Source: Bacteroides eggerthii
GTDB lineage: Bacteria; Bacteroidota; Bacteroidia; Bacteroidales; Bacteroidaceae
Length of the DNA: 64,000 nt
Reading direction: 5' to 3'
Assembly (NCBI RefSeq): GCF_025146565.1
Contig: NZ_CP102258.1
Location: forward strand, 1,272,001 to 1,336,000
How positions within the stretch are numbered: position 1 is the stretch's first letter; every line of letters begins with the position of its first letter. The notes below the pieces were generated by a model. The model saw only the letters and a list, made by a program, of their open reading frames with translations, ran no database searches and was not told the DNA's origin. Shown one piece after another: positions 9,301 through 17,381 of this stretch. Both the position numbers and the translations under genes were made by a program.

Positions 9301-10393
9301 ACTTACGGCTGCCGCTTTCAGTGAAAGAGATTTAAGTAAATTTGCAGCGCGTGACAGTATTATTGATGAATTGCTGAGAGATAAGCCGAATGTTGTACAA
9401 CAAGATAGGTTTGCGCTATTTCGCGAGGCAATGTTGCGTATGGGGGGAGCCAGGGAAGCTGCTCCGGCAGTTCCTATGGGAGATGGCAAGAATTATCCAT
9501 GGTGGATGGCGCCCGCCAAGAATAGCGGTAAGCCCTTGGTAGACGAAACTTGGCGTAAGCCTTGCTATAATCCTGTGTTATTCCAAATCCCCGGCGGGGA
9601 TCTGGTACTGTATTATAAAATAGGTTACGGAGTAGGAGACTGGACCGGTTGGCAAGTTCGTTCAAAGAATGGAGGAAAGACTTGGGGTAAACCGGAAGCT
9701 CTTGCCAAAGGTTTCTTGGGCCCCATTAAGAATAAACCGGTTTATATTAATGGTCGCATCATAGCACCGTCAAGTACAGAGGGAAATGGTTGGAAATTTC
9801 ATTTCGAGATTTCGGATGATAAAGGAAAGACATGGAAGTATGTAGGGCCCGTAGATGCGGAATATTCACTGCCCACTGCCCTACGTAAGGCAGGTATTAA
9901 AAAAGAGACGGGTGATGATCTTGAAGCCGGTGAGGTTCTGACAGAGAAAGGGGCGCAACCTATTCTCTGTATTCAGCCCAGTATTTTACAGCTTAAAGAT
10001 GGAAGGCTTATGGCTATTGGCCGCACACGTAATGCAAAACTGGCGGTGACTTATAGCAGTGATTGTGGAGATACTTGGAGTAAGGTGGTCCTTAGTGATT
10101 TGCCTAATAACAATTCGGGTACGGATGCAGTGACTTTGGCGGATGGCAGACAGGTGGTCGTTTTCAATGATTTTGCTACATTGCCTGGTACACCTAAAGG
10201 TGTGCGTACACCTGTGTCTATTGCGGTGTCTGAGGATGATGGGAAAACTTGGAAGAACGCGGTTGTGCTTGAGGACAGCCCTATCAGCCAATATTCTTAT
10301 CCCAGTATTATTCAGGGAAAAGACGGAAAACTGCATTGTGTCTATACATGGCGCCGTAAGCGTATTGCTTATAAAGCCATTGAACTAAAGTAA
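6356..10393 (+). CDS. GH78 alpha-L-rhamnosidase fused to sialidase-like beta-propeller
   Basis: 1345 residues from the ATG at 6356, which begins a good signal peptide (MRKTLSFIFLFIALITQA); a TTG at 6329 would add nine residues before it. Residues 25-900 are a complete GH78: N-terminal beta domains (NPLGLDTTTPRFSWQ), PVDCPQRNERQPWLGDR near 487-503 with the general-acid region, and EQGATTIWELWNG near 777-789 with the likely base. From about residue 912 a second module starts abruptly (FPQCHGATVVELENGDLVAAFFGG) and carries four Asp-boxes (SKNGGKTW, SDDKGKTW, SSDCGDTW, SEDDGKTW), the mark of sialidase/BNR propellers. An insert of about 80 residues lies between its first blades. Rhamnosidase joined to a ketosidase-like fold suits the rhamnose-Kdo disaccharide of RG-II side chain C; this is inference. 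Confidence 0.88.
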   Translation: MRKTLSFIFLFIALITQATTVKVSSVYTEQMSNPLGLDTTTPRFSWQMQSDGQGVMQTAYRILVASSVEMLTENKADLWDSGCIESEQSLWVSYNGVKLKSNQRAFWKVKCYTNQGETSWSEVAQFGIGLLNEGHWRGQWIGMDRPAPWDSETQWSRLASRYLRKEFATSKVVKRATLHIAGMGMYEAFINGTRIGEQVLAPAPTDYRKTIIYNSFDVTRQLASDTIHAIGVTLGNGRFYTMRQNYKPYKIANFGYPKLRLNLIIEYIDGSCETLVSDKSWKLTADGPIRSNNEYDGERYDARKELGEWTCAGYDDSKWGAAERVSIPTGTLRGAMAPNMKVLRSLKPVSMRRQGEKWILDMGQNMVGWVRMNVRGELGDSIKLRFAELLQPDGELYVKNLRDAKVTDTYICNARENNATWAPRFVYHGFRYVEVSGFPTATINDFVGEVVSDEMEELGTFTTSNETLNRIHQNAWWGILGNYKGMPVDCPQRNERQPWLGDRTMGTWGESYLFGNGPLYSKWIRDICEAQREDGCIPDVAPAYWNYYSDNMTWPAALFMSVDMCYTQYGNTLPMRQSYASMKRWMNHMVEEYMTDEYIFTKDRYGDWCVPPESLDMIHSRDPKRVTEGALIATAYGAKLLQTLHRFAEVLGYETDKQYWMDLEHAVKDAFNRKYLTVKRGTSLVPGHVLYPDSVYYGNNTVTANILPLAFGLVPKDCLDDVVKSTVQSIVVTNKEHISCGVIGVQWLLRELSRRGFADVAYMLATNTTYPSWGYMAEQGATTIWELWNGNTANPAMNSGNHVMLLGDFLPWCYENLAGIKSERGRGKVGFKHIRMCPNFEIQDISYVDASYRTPYGRVVSRWKKTLQHLEWDIEIPVNTFASVYLPNGKVEKVGSGKYHFSVDIPAADKCIVTDEFLYEDAGFPQCHGATVVELENGDLVAAFFGGTREKNPDCNIWTCRKPYGSKEWTKPYKAADGIYTKLTAAAFSERDLSKFAARDSIIDELLRDKPNVVQQDRFALFREAMLRMGGAREAAPAVPMGDGKNYPWWMAPAKNSGKPLVDETWRKPCYNPVLFQIPGGDLVLYYKIGYGVGDWTGWQVRSKNGGKTWGKPEALAKGFLGPIKNKPVYINGRIIAPSSTEGNGWKFHFEISDDKGKTWKYVGPVDAEYSLPTALRKAGIKKETGDDLEAGEVLTEKGAQPILCIQPSILQLKDGRLMAIGRTRNAKLAVTYSSDCGDTWSKVVLSDLPNNNSGTDAVTLADGRQVVVFNDFATLPGTPKGVRTPVSIAVSEDDGKTWKNAVVLEDSPISQYSYPSIIQGKDGKLHCVYTWRRKRIAYKAIELK

Positions 10394-10430
10394 ATTATAT
10401 TTTACGAATTTAAACTGTTAATGATATAGC

Positions 10431-12527
10431 ATGAGGAAAACAATACTCTTTTTATTTGTAGTAGCATCTGTTTTGAATAACCTTATGGCACAGAGAAATG
10501 GTCTTGTCGATATGGGGCAAAGCAAGTTCGCAAAAATGACTAATACACAACTTGGTGCTGTGAAATGGACAGGCGGCTTTTGGGGAGAACGTTTTAATGT
10601 GTTTAGCCGACACTCTTTGCAGGGGATGTGGAATACCTGGAAGAATCCTGATGTAAGTCATGGGTTCCGCAATTTTGAAATTGCAGCCGGTGAATGTGAA
10701 GGCACTCATTGGGGACCTCCGTTTCATGATGGTGATATGTATAAATGGCTTGAAGGAGTAGCTGCTGTTTATGCGGTCAATCATGATCCCGAACTTGACG
10801 AGCTGATGGACTATTTTATTGCTCGTGTCGTAAAGGCGCAACGGGCTGATGGATATATTCATACGCCGGTTATTATTGATGAAAAGAACAAGGGCATTGA
10901 TACGCATGCTGTTGCCAATAAACAGACAGTGATCGGTACGAAAGTAGGTGCCGAAAACGAAAAGGGCGCTTTTGCCAACCGTCTGAACTTTGAGACTTAC
11001 AATTTGGGGCACCTGATGATGGCAGGAATCATTCACCAACGTGCTACGGGAAAAAATACTCTTTTTGACGTTGCTGTAAAGGCTACGGATTTTCTTTGCC
11101 ACTTTTATGAGACAGCATCAGCAGAATTGGCACGTAATGCTATTTGCCCCTCACACTATATGGGAGTGGTTGAAATGTATCGCGCCACCGGTAATACCCG
11201 CTATCTTGAACTTTCGCAAAATCTGATCAATATTCGTGGCATGGTAGAGAATGGTACTGATGATAATCAAGACCGGATTCCTTTTCGTGAACAATACAAT
11301 GCCATGGGGCATGCTGTACGTTCAAATTACCTTTATGCCGGCGTTGCGGATGTGTACGCCGAGACGGGCGAGGAACAATTGATGAAGAACCTGACAAGTA
11401 TTTGGAGCGATATTGTAAATCGGAAAATGTATGTGACCGGTGCTTGTGGAGCGCTTTATGACGGGACCTCGCCCGATGGAACTTTCTATGAACCGGATAG
11501 TATTCAGAAAGTGCATCAAAGTTATGGTCGTCCTTATCAGTTACCTAACAGTACTGCACATAATGAAACTTGTGCGAATATCGGTAATATGCTCTTTAAC
11601 TGGCGTATGCTTGAGATTACAGGCGATGCCAAATATGCAGAGATTGTTGAGACTGCCCTTTACAATAGTGTGTTGAGTGGTATAAGCCTTGATGGTTTGA
11701 AATATTTCTATACTAATCCTTTGCGCATTAGTGCCGATTTGCCTTATACTCTACGCTGGCCTAAAGTGCGTACAGAGTATATCAGCTGTTTCTGCTGTCC
11801 TCCTAATACGTTGCGTACGGTTTGTCAAGCTCAGAATTATGCCTATACTTTGGCGGATAAGGCCGTTTATTGTAATCTCTATGGTTCCAATACTCTTCAG
11901 ACCGAATTGGAAGGATTGGGTAAGATAGCTCTTGCACAGCATACGGATTATCCTTGGGAGGGTAGTGTGCGGCTTGTTGTAGAGTCATTGCCTCGTGCAT
12001 CCCGTAAGACAGCTTTTTCAATTTATTTCCGGATGCCGGAGTGGTGTGATAAAGCTACGCTTACGGTGAATGGTCAGGCTGTAGCGGGTAACTGGAAACG
12101 GAACGAATACGCCCATGTAAATCGTATATGGAAAGAAGGGGATATAGTGGAGTGGGTGATGGATATGTCGGTGAGACTGCTTGAAGCTCATCCGCTTGCT
12201 GAAGAGATTCGTAATCAGGTAGTAGTAAAACGTGGTCCTATTGTATACTGTTTGGAAAGTATGGATATTGATGGTGGAAAGCGTATTGATGATGTACAGA
12301 TTCCTACAAACATCAAATTTACGCCGCGCAAGATGCAGATCGCGGGCAGTGACGTCATGGTGTTGGAAGGCATCGCTTCTTTGAACGAGGCGGAGTCGTG
12401 GGAAGGGATGCTTTATCGTGAAGTGAATCCTACTCAAAAACCGGTTCATATCCGTCTCATTCCTTATTATGCTTGGGGGAATCGCGGTAAGTCCGAAATG
12501 ACAGTATGGATGCCGGTAAAGAGGTGA
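10431..12527 (+). CDS. GH127 family hydrolase
   Basis: 698 residues, signal peptide MRKTILFLFVVASVLNNLMAQ. The (alpha/alpha)6 barrel of GH127 is plain: GGFWGERF (48-55), HWGPPFHDGDMYKWLEG (93-109), AHNETCANIGN (376-386) and EYISCFCCPPN (449-459). In the family a zinc-bound cysteine is the nucleophile, held by further cysteines and a glutamate; here C453, C455, C456, C381 and E379 fill that cluster. GH127 includes beta-L-arabinofuranosidases and, in B. thetaiotaomicron RG-II breakdown, the enzyme acting on aceric acid in side chain B. The neighbours (GH140, GH141, GH95) favour the aceric-acid role, but the sequence does not separate the two. Gap to GH78 is 37 bp, consistent with one transcript. 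Confidence 0.88.
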   Translation: MRKTILFLFVVASVLNNLMAQRNGLVDMGQSKFAKMTNTQLGAVKWTGGFWGERFNVFSRHSLQGMWNTWKNPDVSHGFRNFEIAAGECEGTHWGPPFHDGDMYKWLEGVAAVYAVNHDPELDELMDYFIARVVKAQRADGYIHTPVIIDEKNKGIDTHAVANKQTVIGTKVGAENEKGAFANRLNFETYNLGHLMMAGIIHQRATGKNTLFDVAVKATDFLCHFYETASAELARNAICPSHYMGVVEMYRATGNTRYLELSQNLINIRGMVENGTDDNQDRIPFREQYNAMGHAVRSNYLYAGVADVYAETGEEQLMKNLTSIWSDIVNRKMYVTGACGALYDGTSPDGTFYEPDSIQKVHQSYGRPYQLPNSTAHNETCANIGNMLFNWRMLEITGDAKYAEIVETALYNSVLSGISLDGLKYFYTNPLRISADLPYTLRWPKVRTEYISCFCCPPNTLRTVCQAQNYAYTLADKAVYCNLYGSNTLQTELEGLGKIALAQHTDYPWEGSVRLVVESLPRASRKTAFSIYFRMPEWCDKATLTVNGQAVAGNWKRNEYAHVNRIWKEGDIVEWVMDMSVRLLEAHPLAEEIRNQVVVKRGPIVYCLESMDIDGGKRIDDVQIPTNIKFTPRKMQIAGSDVMVLEGIASLNEAESWEGMLYREVNPTQKPVHIRLIPYYAWGNRGKSEMTVWMPVKR

Positions 12528-12573
12528 TTTTAGCCGAACAGCTTGGAAGGTAATAATCTAAATATAAAAGATA

Positions 12574-14337
12574 ATGAAGAAACTGATTTTCTCTATATTG
12601 CTTCTTGCTTCGACTTTATTGCAGGCTTCAGATATTTATGTGAAGCCGGGAGAAAGTATCGCAGATGCTATTCGGCAGGCGCGTGAGCTTCGTCGTTTGA
12701 ACGACCCTTCCATTGAGGGAGGGATTACCATTCATGTGGCAGCCGGTAACTACCGGATTTATGAACCTCTATTTCTGCGTCCCGAGGATAGTGGTACACC
12801 CTCATCCCCCACAATTATCAAAGGGGAGGGAGAGGTTATAGTTAGCGGTGGGGTAACTGTCACCGGATGGAAGCGTCAGGGTAAATTGATGGTGGCAGAT
12901 GTTCCTGATTTTTGTGGCAGGCCGTTAGATTTCAGGCAATTCTATGTAAACGGCAAGAAGGCGGTACGTGCACGTGATGTAGCTGATTTTGAAGACATGT
13001 ACCGGATTATTCGTGTAGATAAGCAGAAGCGGGTACTATGGGTGCCGGCAGCAGCTGTGAGGAAAATTCAGAAAGCTCCCTATGCCGAGATGGTGCTGCA
13101 TGAAATGTGGTGTGTAGCCAATCTGCGTATTAAAGATATAATGTTTGCCGGTGACAGTGCGGCTGTGAGCTTTCATGATCCAGAGAGCCGTATTCAGTTT
13201 GAGCATCCTTGGCCCTGCCCTATGGTGACAACGGACGGACATAATTCGGCCTTTTATCTTACCAACGCTCGCGAACTGCTGGATGTGCCCGGCGAGTGGT
13301 ATCATGATATACGCGCAGGCAAGCTTTATTATTATCCTCGCCAGGGCGAACTGATAGAGGAAGCTGTCGTGCCCGCAGTGGAAACTTTGCTGCGTGTGGA
13401 AGGTACGTTGGATCGCCCGGTGCGGAATATTCGTATTGAAGGGCTTACTTTCAGTTACAGTACCTGGATGCGCCCTTCATTGAAGGGGCATGTCCCTTTG
13501 CAGGCTGGTATGTATTTGACGGATGCTTATAAACTTCGCCCGCAGATTGTACGTTCCAAGAATCATAAACTCGACAATCAGGGATGGTTGGGGCGGCCTG
13601 TTTCGGCGGTTGTAGTAAAAGCTGCTCAAAATATTGATTTCATAAAATGTGATTTTCGCCATTTAGGGTCTACCGGTATTGATTATGAGTGGGGTACAAA
13701 AGGTGGAAGTATAGAAAGATGTTGTTTTGAAGATATATCCGGAAACGGTATTCTCACAGGTAGCTTTAGTCCTGAAGCGCACGAAACGCATTTACCTTAT
13801 GATCCGGCAGATGAACGTGAAGTGTGCCGCGCTTTGAATATAGTGAATAATTATATCACTGATGTGACTAATGAAGACTGGGGAACACATGGAATCTGTG
13901 CCGGATTTGTTCGTGATATTAATATTGCACATAATACGATCAGTGGGGTTTCTTATACAGCCATTAGTCTGGGATGGGGTTGGAACCGCACTGTGGGGTG
14001 TATGCGTAATAACACCGTACATGCCAATCTCATCCATCATTATGCGAAGCACATGTATGATGTGGCAGGTATCTATACTCTTGGTTCGCAGCCTCATAGC
14101 TTCATTACGGAGAATTGTGTACATAGTATTTACAAACCCGGTTATGTGCATGATCCCAATCATTGGTTTTATCTTTATACTGATGAAGGTTCTTCCTTTA
14201 TCACTGTTCGCGATAATTGGACGGAGGCGGACAAGTTCCTCAAAAATGCCAATGGTCCCGGTAATGTGTGGGAAAACAACGGTCCTACGGTGAATGACAG
14301 TATCAAAGTAAAGGCCGGCGTTGCATCAATCGACTAA
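12574..14337 (+). CDS. GH141 right-handed beta-helix hydrolase
   Basis: 587 residues with signal peptide MKKLIFSILLLASTLLQAS. The chain opens with the DIYVKPGESIADAIRQAREL segment of parallel beta-helix enzymes, has an inserted beta domain (about 90-290) and then regular coils with DFRHLGSTGIDYEWG, FEDISGNGILTGSF and HNTISGVSYTAISLGWGWNR. This pattern matches GH141, whose founding members are an RG-II alpha-L-fucosidase of B. thetaiotaomicron and a clostridial xylanase. In this setting removal of (2-O-methyl) fucose from an RG-II side chain is the likely job. The family call rests on overall likeness plus context, so a less well defined beta-helix family is possible. It is 46 bp after GH127 and 66 bp before GH28. 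Confidence 0.78.
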   Translation: MKKLIFSILLLASTLLQASDIYVKPGESIADAIRQARELRRLNDPSIEGGITIHVAAGNYRIYEPLFLRPEDSGTPSSPTIIKGEGEVIVSGGVTVTGWKRQGKLMVADVPDFCGRPLDFRQFYVNGKKAVRARDVADFEDMYRIIRVDKQKRVLWVPAAAVRKIQKAPYAEMVLHEMWCVANLRIKDIMFAGDSAAVSFHDPESRIQFEHPWPCPMVTTDGHNSAFYLTNARELLDVPGEWYHDIRAGKLYYYPRQGELIEEAVVPAVETLLRVEGTLDRPVRNIRIEGLTFSYSTWMRPSLKGHVPLQAGMYLTDAYKLRPQIVRSKNHKLDNQGWLGRPVSAVVVKAAQNIDFIKCDFRHLGSTGIDYEWGTKGGSIERCCFEDISGNGILTGSFSPEAHETHLPYDPADEREVCRALNIVNNYITDVTNEDWGTHGICAGFVRDINIAHNTISGVSYTAISLGWGWNRTVGCMRNNTVHANLIHHYAKHMYDVAGIYTLGSQPHSFITENCVHSIYKPGYVHDPNHWFYLYTDEGSSFITVRDNWTEADKFLKNANGPGNVWENNGPTVNDSIKVKAGVASID

Positions 14338-14403
14338 CGGTTATGCAATTATAATTAATAATGGATTATCTAACTTCGGTTGGAACTTAAATGTAAAATT
14401 CTT

Positions 14404-15741
14404 ATGAAACAGATTACAATAACTGTTCTTATGGCTTTTTTTGTAGCTTTGCAAGTTTTTGCAGAACGTGTAGACATGCGTGAAGCCGGTGTTGACAACC
14501 AAGAAGCCTTAAAAAATACAGAGATTATAAACAATACGATTAATCGTTTGAACAAGGCAGGAGGGGGGACACTCTTCTTCCCTTCAGGAGATTATCTCAC
14601 AGCTTCCATTCACATGAAAAGTAATATTACACTTGAACTGGAGGCGGGAGCCACGTTGCGTTTCAGTGACAATTTTGACGATTATATGCCATTTGTGGAA
14701 ATGCGGCACGAAGGTGTGATGATGAAGAGCTTCCAACCGTTGATTTATGCAACAGATGCCGAGAATATCACTATCAAAGGTGAAGGAAAGCTTGATGGGC
14801 AAGGAAAAGCATGGTGGAAGGAATTTTTCCGGGTACTTATAGACTTACGTGACAACGGTAAGCGTGATATCAACAAGTATCAGCCTCTTTTTGAACAAGC
14901 CAATGACATGAAAACGCTTTATGCAGAAACTAATGTCGATTGGCATAGTACGTTGGATCGTCGTTTCTTACGTCCTCCATTCATCCAGCCGCTACGTTGC
15001 AGGAATGTTCGTATAGAAGGCATTACCATTGTGAACTCTCCCTTTTGGACTGTTAATCCTAACTTTTGTGACAATGTGACGGTGAAAGGGGTTACAATCA
15101 ATAATGTACCTTCACCTAATACTGACGGAATCAATCCCGAATCGTGCAGCAATGTGCACATCAGTGACTGTCATATTTCCGTAGGGGACGATTGTATTAC
15201 AATTAAAAGTGGTCGTGACTTGCAAGCCCGAAAGATAGGTCGTCCCTGTGAAAACATCACTATTACAAATTGTACGATGTTAAGCGGGCATGGGGGAGTA
15301 GTGATAGGTAGTGAAATGAGTGGAGGCGTAAAGAAGGTGACCATCAGTAATTGTGTATTTGATGGCACCGATCGTGGTATCCGTATCAAATCGACTCGTG
15401 GACGTGGCGGCGTGGTAGAGGATATTCGTGTAAGCAATGTAGTGATGAGTGATATTAAAAGGGAGGCGGTAGTTCTTAATCTGAAATATAGTCAGATGAA
15501 AATGGAGAAAAAGAGCGAACGTACGCCTGTCTTTCGTAATATCTTCGTGACCGGGCTTACTGTGCGCGGTACCCAAACTCCGCTGAAAGTGGATGGGCTG
15601 CCGGAGGCTCCCATTGAGGGGATTGTGTTCAGGGATATTTATGTCAATGATGCTAAAGAGGAGTGCCTGTTTCGTGACTGCAAGGACTTGGTGATAGATG
15701 ATGTGTATGTCAATGGCGAGAAAATAAAATATGAAAAATAA
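14404..15741 (+). CDS. GH28 polygalacturonase
   Basis: 445 residues from the ATG at 14404 (signal peptide MKQITITVLMAFFVALQVFA); an upstream ATG at 14380 would add eight polar residues and spoil it. All four GH28 motifs are present: NTDG (239-242), GDD (261-263), GHG (295-297) and RIK (327-329), giving the three catalytic aspartates, the histidine and the substrate-binding Arg/Lys. The enzyme hydrolyses alpha-1,4-galacturonic bonds by inversion. A TNVDWHSTLDRRFLRPPFIQ loop before the motifs is typical of Bacteroidetes exo-acting or backbone-specific members. It would cut the homogalacturonan backbone that carries RG-II side chains, in the periplasm. Its end lies 10 bp before the esterase start. 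Confidence 0.92.
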   Translation: MKQITITVLMAFFVALQVFAERVDMREAGVDNQEALKNTEIINNTINRLNKAGGGTLFFPSGDYLTASIHMKSNITLELEAGATLRFSDNFDDYMPFVEMRHEGVMMKSFQPLIYATDAENITIKGEGKLDGQGKAWWKEFFRVLIDLRDNGKRDINKYQPLFEQANDMKTLYAETNVDWHSTLDRRFLRPPFIQPLRCRNVRIEGITIVNSPFWTVNPNFCDNVTVKGVTINNVPSPNTDGINPESCSNVHISDCHISVGDDCITIKSGRDLQARKIGRPCENITITNCTMLSGHGGVVIGSEMSGGVKKVTISNCVFDGTDRGIRIKSTRGRGGVVEDIRVSNVVMSDIKREAVVLNLKYSQMKMEKKSERTPVFRNIFVTGLTVRGTQTPLKVDGLPEAPIEGIVFRDIYVNDAKEECLFRDCKDLVIDDVYVNGEKIKYEK

Positions 15742-15751
15742 CTGCAAGGCG

Positions 15752-17071
15752 ATGATGAAAAAGAGAATAGTTGCGCTGTGTATGGGAACGACATTGTTTG
15801 CGGGTAATGTGGTTTATGCGCAGAAACTTGATTTAGAGAATCAGTTTACCCGCCCGTTGAGTGATGTAATGAACGATTTGTCCCGGCGTTTCGATGTGAA
15901 GTTCAAATATAATGTAGACACTATTGGTAAGAGACTGCCTTATGCCGATTTTCGTATTCGTCCTTACTCATTAGAAGAGTCTCTTACTAATGTGTTGAGT
16001 TTTTTCGACTTTAAGTATCAAAAACAGAATGAGAAGAGTTATAAAATTAAGCCGTATGAATATCCGCGCCGTACAGCTGTCGACGGGGAAAAAATGTTGG
16101 CTTATCTCAGTGGGCTGTACACCAACAGGAATGAATGGGAGAAACGTAGTGCTGTATTGCGTAAAGAAGTGCGTGAGCGATTGGAGTTAGATGAAGCTTT
16201 GTCTCGTTGCGTGAAGGGGGCTGCGCCAATCTTGTCAAAAGTTCGTAAATATGATGGTTATACGGTACAGAATTTGGCGATGGAAACCTGGCCCGGAGTA
16301 TATCTTTATGCCTCTGTTTACACACCGCGTAAAAAGGGAAAACATGCACTGATTATTTGTCCTAACGGGCATTTTTATCGTGGGCGTTATCGTAAGGATC
16401 AACAGCAGCGCTTGGGAACATTGGCGCGGATGGGGGCTGTTTGTGTGGATTACGACCTTTATGGATGGGGAGAATCGGAAAAACAAGTGGGTGCGGGAGC
16501 GCATAGAACCGATACGGCGCATGTGAAGCAGGCTATGGATGGACTGTTGCTTCTTGATTATATGTTGAAAAACCGTAAGGATATTGATACGAACCGTATA
16601 GGAGTAAACGGAGGTTCAGGTGGGGGCACTCAAACTGTGTTATTGTCAGTCTTGGACGAACGTTTTACGGCTATGGCACCTGTTGTAAGTCTGGCTTCTC
16701 ATTTTGATGGCGGATGTCCCTGTGAGAGTGGGAAACCCATTCAATTGGCAGGTGGTGGAACTTGTAATGCTGAATTGGCAGCTATGTTCGCACCGCGTCC
16801 CATGTTGGTTGTGAGCGATGGCGGAGATTGGACCGCTTCTGTTCCTACGTTGGAGTATCCCTATTTGCAGCGTGTCTATGGATTTTACGGAGCCAAGGAC
16901 CGCATTGTGAATGTGCACCTACCCAAAGAACGTCACGACTTCGGTCCGAATAAGCGCAATGCTGTTTATGATTTTTTTGTCAAGGTATTCAGTCTTGACC
17001 GTAGTAAGCTTGACGAAAGTAAAGTTACGATAGAGGATGAGGAAATGATGCAATCGCGTGTGGGATACTAA
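15752..17071 (+). CDS. CE19-like pectin esterase with N-terminal STN-like domain
   Basis: 439 residues from the ATG at 15752, giving signal peptide MMKKRIVALCMGTTLFAGNVVYA; an ATG at 15731 would overlap GH28 by 11 bp and lead with polar residues. Residues 24-105 (QKLDLENQFTRPLSDVMNDL to YKIKPYEYP) look like the secretin/TonB short N-terminal (STN) fold seen in SusC-type receptors and FecR partners. Residues 130-439 are an alpha/beta hydrolase: GVNGGSGGGTQT holds the nucleophile (S289) in a GGSGGG rather than GxSxG setting, and ERHDFG supplies the histidine (H395). Acetyl-xylan-esterase-like proteins with this layout in RG-II loci are pectin methylesterases of family CE19. It would demethylate galacturonate next to GH28 and PL1. 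The hydrolase call is strong, the CE19 placing is from memory of the family. Confidence 0.78.
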   Translation: MMKKRIVALCMGTTLFAGNVVYAQKLDLENQFTRPLSDVMNDLSRRFDVKFKYNVDTIGKRLPYADFRIRPYSLEESLTNVLSFFDFKYQKQNEKSYKIKPYEYPRRTAVDGEKMLAYLSGLYTNRNEWEKRSAVLRKEVRERLELDEALSRCVKGAAPILSKVRKYDGYTVQNLAMETWPGVYLYASVYTPRKKGKHALIICPNGHFYRGRYRKDQQQRLGTLARMGAVCVDYDLYGWGESEKQVGAGAHRTDTAHVKQAMDGLLLLDYMLKNRKDIDTNRIGVNGGSGGGTQTVLLSVLDERFTAMAPVVSLASHFDGGCPCESGKPIQLAGGGTCNAELAAMFAPRPMLVVSDGGDWTASVPTLEYPYLQRVYGFYGAKDRIVNVHLPKERHDFGPNKRNAVYDFFVKVFSLDRSKLDESKVTIEDEEMMQSRVGY

Positions 17072-17132
17072 AGATAATGCTCATCATTTCATTAAATATT
17101 CTATTGTTTTTTTGATAAAGAATTGTTAATAT

Positions 17133-17179
17133 AAAGCTTGAAGCCAATGCATCGAATACTGCCTTGCGCTTCAAGCTTT
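17133..17179. terminator. 12-bp stem hairpin after the pectin gene run
   Basis: AAAGCTTGAAGC (17133-17144) and GCTTCAAGCTTT (17168-17179) are perfect complements around a 23-base loop. Sited 60 bp after the last enzyme gene it may end that transcript, although the T tract after it is short (CTCATAT follows). Confidence 0.5.
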
Positions 17180-17236
17180 CTCATATATAAGAGTTTGGGA
17201 GCTTCCGGCGAGGGGAAAAGTTTATAAGAAAATTCC

Positions 17237-17264
17237 TTTGGATAAAAAAGAATTGCTATCTTTG
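17237..17264 (+). promoter_or_regulatory. Putative tetR promoter
   Basis: TTTG at 17237-17240 and TATCTTTG at 17257-17264 match the Bacteroides -33 and -7 elements, with a 16-bp gap that is a little shorter than the usual 19-21. A start near 17270 would give a leader of about 118 bases that contains the palindromes at 17295-17381. Confidence 0.5.
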
Positions 17265-17294
17265 TTGCGCTCAAATTGAAGCATATAAGTGTGA

Positions 17295-17318
17295 TTTACA
17301 AAAGAATAGTTTTGTAAA
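17295..17318. promoter_or_regulatory. Perfect palindrome, candidate operator
   Basis: TTTACAAAA (17295-17303), six bases, then TTTTGTAAA (17310-17318): a perfect 9-bp inverted repeat, the size of a TetR-family operator, just downstream of the putative start of transcription. Autoregulation by the following tetR gene is the simplest reading, not shown. Confidence 0.5.
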
Positions 17319-17332
17319 ATATTGATAGTCAG

Positions 17333-17381
17333 TGTGCAAAAAGAAGTCACGCTTTTGCACAAATTATTAAGCAATGTGCAA
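17333..17381. promoter_or_regulatory. Three alternating TGTGCAAA-type half sites
   Basis: TGTGCAAAA (17333-17341), TTTTGCACA (17353-17361) and TGTGCAA (17375-17381) alternate in direction, ending 7 bp before the tetR ATG. Neighbouring pairs form inverted repeats with 11- and 13-base spacers. They could be a second operator or a leader hairpin that covers the ribosome site. Confidence 0.45.

Noticed and set aside
9091..10393. Host sialidase function for the propeller module
   Set aside because: The module shares Asp-boxes with sialidases, but the gene is fused to a rhamnosidase within a pectin locus and no sialic-acid uptake or catabolic gene is present.
10452..11102. Reverse open frame of 216 residues opposite GH127
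   Set aside because: No start context, signal or recognisable domain; GH127 zinc-cysteine and barrel motifs lie on the forward strand.
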